From Deltaproteobacteria bacterium (GTDB taxonomy: Bacteria; Myxococcota; UBA796; SXON01): a stretch of DNA of 15,061 bases. Shown here in pieces: positions 13,355-15,061 of this stretch. A program made the position numbers and the translations under genes. The DNA is taken from the NCBI GenBank assembly GCA_947483545.1, contig CANKNP010000092.1, forward strand, positions 1-15,061. Direction: 5' to 3'. The number at the start of each line of letters is the position of its first letter. Positions within the stretch are counted from its first letter, which is position 1. The notes beneath the pieces were generated by a model. The model made no database searches. It worked only from the letters and a program-made list of their open reading frames with translations, and was not told the DNA's origin.

Positions 13355-15061
13355 CCTGGACACGCCCCTCCAATCCAGGTTCCGCCGGGGCTCCCGCCTC
13401 GCGGGCTACTTTCTGGTCGCGCTCGGGACCACCGTCCTCGCCGGTTGGGCGTTCGACATCTCGGTGCTCCGGAGCGTCGTCCCCTCCGCCGTCAGCATGA
13501 AGTTGAACTCGGCACTGATCTTCGTGGTCTACGGCGCTGCGCTGGCGCGGCGTGGGCCGGGGCCGAGCCGCCTGAATACGCTCCTCGGCGGGGTCGTCGC
13601 CCTGGTTGGGGGGCTGACGCTTCTTGAACATGTGTCGGCGGTGGACCTTCGCATCGACCAACTGTTCGTGCAGGATCCCGCCATTTCCCTCCATCCGGGA
13701 AGGATGCCGCCCGCCGCGGCCGCCTGCTTCGTGGCGCTCGGCCTCGCTCTGCCACTGTCGGACACACGCTGGCGAAGCCTGTCCGACCTGGCCTTCATCG
13801 GTGTCGCGGCGACCGCGCTCTTTGGCGTCACCGGCTATCTCTACAACGTCGACGCCCTCTTTCGCATTGGGGCGTTCAGCCCCATGGCCGCAACCGCCGC
13901 GCTCGGGCTCGGGGTCGCCTCCCTTGCGGCGCTCGCGTCCCGGCCCACCAGGGGGCTCGCGGCGGTGCTGGCCAGCGAGACCATCGCCGGGACCATTGCG
14001 CGGCGAGGGTTGCCTGCGGTCGTCGGGCTCCCCATCGGCATCGGCCTGCTGGCGTTGCGCGCGCTCAAGGCGGGATGGTTCGAGACAAGCGTGCTCGCAG
14101 GGCTGTCGGTGGTCATGTTCGTGCTGCTCATCGGGGGGACAGGGATGAGCTGGCTGCTTTCGCTCGAGAGGTCGGAGGCAGCCCGGGTTGCGGGTGAGAC
14201 AGAGCTGACGCGGCAGCGGGAGAAGCTCAACACCACCCTGCAGTGCATCGGAGACGGGGTCATCACGACCGACATGGACGGTCGGATCGCGGGGATGAAT
14301 CCGGTCGCCGAGGCGCTCACCGGTTGGAGCGCGGCCGACGCCCTGGGTAGAGCGGTGGCGGAGGTGTTCCACATCGTACGCGAAGCCGACCGCTCCAGGG
14401 TCGTGTCGCCGGTGGAGCAGGTCATGCGAGGCGGGGTGATCGTCGGACTGGCCAACCACACGCTCCTGATCGCCCGGGATGGGACGGAGCGCCCGATCGG
14501 GGACAGCGCTGCGCCGATCCAGGATGGCGAGGGGATGCTGGGGGTGGTGCTGGTGTTCCGCGACATGACGAAGGAGGCGCGGTCTCGCGCGCTCCTCGAA
14601 GCCGCCGCCGACCGCGCACAGCTCCTCGCCAGCCTCTCCCTGGAGTTTTCGGAGGCGGCCGACAGCGTTCCCGGCGTGCTGGAGCTCGTCGCCGCGCGCA
14701 TCTCCAGGGTGCTCCCCGATCTCGCTCTGGTCATGACCACCGATGGGGCGACCGGGGCGCTGTCCACCTCGGACTTCGCCATCGGCTCTCCGGACGCGGC
14801 GCTGGTCGCCGAGTTCCGTAAGCTCCTCGCCCTCGGCGGCATCAAGCTGGGGCAGGGCATCTCGGGCCAGGTGGCGGCGACGGGGACCGCGCAGCTCGTC
14901 GAGGTGACGAACGTGGAGCAGCTGGCGGCGGAGGCGCCTCCCCAACTCCGGGACCTCGTTGTTCGACTCGCCCCCACCAGCGTGCTCGCCGTGCCCATGC
15001 GCTCCGGGGGGCGCTGTCTTGGCGTCATCACGTTGACCCGCCACAGGCCCGACCGGCCCTA
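13320..15061 (+). CDS. Membrane PAS-GAF sensor protein, probably a histidine kinase (3' end beyond window)
   Basis: This reads open from ATG 13320 for 580 codons to the window edge without a stop, so it is partial. AAGG lies six bases before the ATG, and an in-frame stop at 13281-13283 rules out a much longer start. Residues 26-281 contain about eight hydrophobic segments (near 26-46, 57-76, 84-104, 129-145, 154-172, 187-207, 231-248 and 254-281), with MKLNSALIFVVYGAA (60-74) resembling the multi-spanning sensory module found before PAS domains in many histidine kinases. A charged helical linker at 282-303 leads to a PAS domain (about 304-418, with GDGVITTDMDGRIAGMNPVA at 311-330) and then a GAF domain (about 436-580, with GQGISGQVAATG at 511-522). 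The output domain, a histidine kinase or other effector, lies outside the window. The ligand is unknown. Confidence 0.85.
   Translation, partial: MKLQVLRARGADLDTPLQSRFRRGSRLAGYFLVALGTTVLAGWAFDISVLRSVVPSAVSMKLNSALIFVVYGAALARRGPGPSRLNTLLGGVVALVGGLTLLEHVSAVDLRIDQLFVQDPAISLHPGRMPPAAAACFVALGLALPLSDTRWRSLSDLAFIGVAATALFGVTGYLYNVDALFRIGAFSPMAATAALGLGVASLAALASRPTRGLAAVLASETIAGTIARRGLPAVVGLPIGIGLLALRALKAGWFETSVLAGLSVVMFVLLIGGTGMSWLLSLERSEAARVAGETELTRQREKLNTTLQCIGDGVITTDMDGRIAGMNPVAEALTGWSAADALGRAVAEVFHIVREADRSRVVSPVEQVMRGGVIVGLANHTLLIARDGTERPIGDSAAPIQDGEGMLGVVLVFRDMTKEARSRALLEAAADRAQLLASLSLEFSEAADSVPGVLELVAARISRVLPDLALVMTTDGATGALSTSDFAIGSPDAALVAEFRKLLALGGIKLGQGISGQVAATGTAQLVEVTNVEQLAAEAPPQLRDLVVRLAPTSVLAVPMRSGGRCLGVITLTRHRPDRP

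Noticed and set aside
13233..15044. 603-residue minus-strand open frame opposite the sensor gene
   Set aside because: The plus strand encodes membrane segments plus PAS and GAF motifs; the minus product is Arg/Pro/Gly-rich shadow.

Overview
The window is high-GC bacterial DNA, densely coded and strongly G/C at third codon positions. The gene content (a secreted CehA/McbA-like lipoprotein, a PP2C phosphatase with a kinase-like half, a class III cyclase joined to an FHA-like region, a GAF-GGDEF protein and a multi-domain membrane sensor) suggests a signalling-rich, large-genome bacterium such as a myxobacterium or relative. This placement is inferred from gene style only; no rRNA or other marker gene is present.

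Layout. (1) 18-4788, plus strand: three genes joined by ATGA stop/start overlaps, encoding a PHP-type metallohydrolase lipoprotein, a beta-barrel-like protein without a visible signal peptide, and an AlkZ-like winged-helix protein. (2) 4803-6377, minus strand: a zinc ribbon / pseudokinase-like / PP2C phosphatase, convergent with the previous operon across a G-rich hairpin. (3) 6378-6668: divergent spacer with a 22-bp direct repeat pair. (4) 6669-7619, plus: an EamA/DMT transporter. (5) 7640-8623, minus: a GAF plus degenerate GGDEF protein. (6) 8688-8779: tandem 36-bp palindromic repeats, which also supply the C-terminus and stop codon of the next gene. (7) 8738-11158, minus: a three-gene operon transcribed methyltransferase, then B12-binding radical SAM enzyme, then Nudix hydrolase. 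(8) 11324-12871, plus: an adenylate/guanylate cyclase with a long C-terminal part ending in FHA-like features. (9) 12872-13319: a spacer without a convincing gene. (10) 13320 to the window edge, plus: a membrane PAS-GAF sensor, probably a histidine kinase, cut by the window end.

How the genes may work together. No complete defence system, mobile element, CRISPR array or classical biosynthetic cluster is visible. The most coherent unit is the minus-strand operon at 8738-11158, where a membrane methyltransferase and a cobalamin radical SAM enzyme are translationally linked to a MutT-like hydrolase; together they suggest modification of a lipid or isoprenoid-like substrate, which is inference. 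The second theme is signalling: phosphatase, cyclase, c-di-GMP-type and sensor-kinase proteins sit within about 10 kb but appear to be separate transcription units. The least explained elements are the 36-bp palindromic tandem repeats, the pseudokinase-PP2C fusion, and the in-frame coding-like stretch after the cyclase stop codon.
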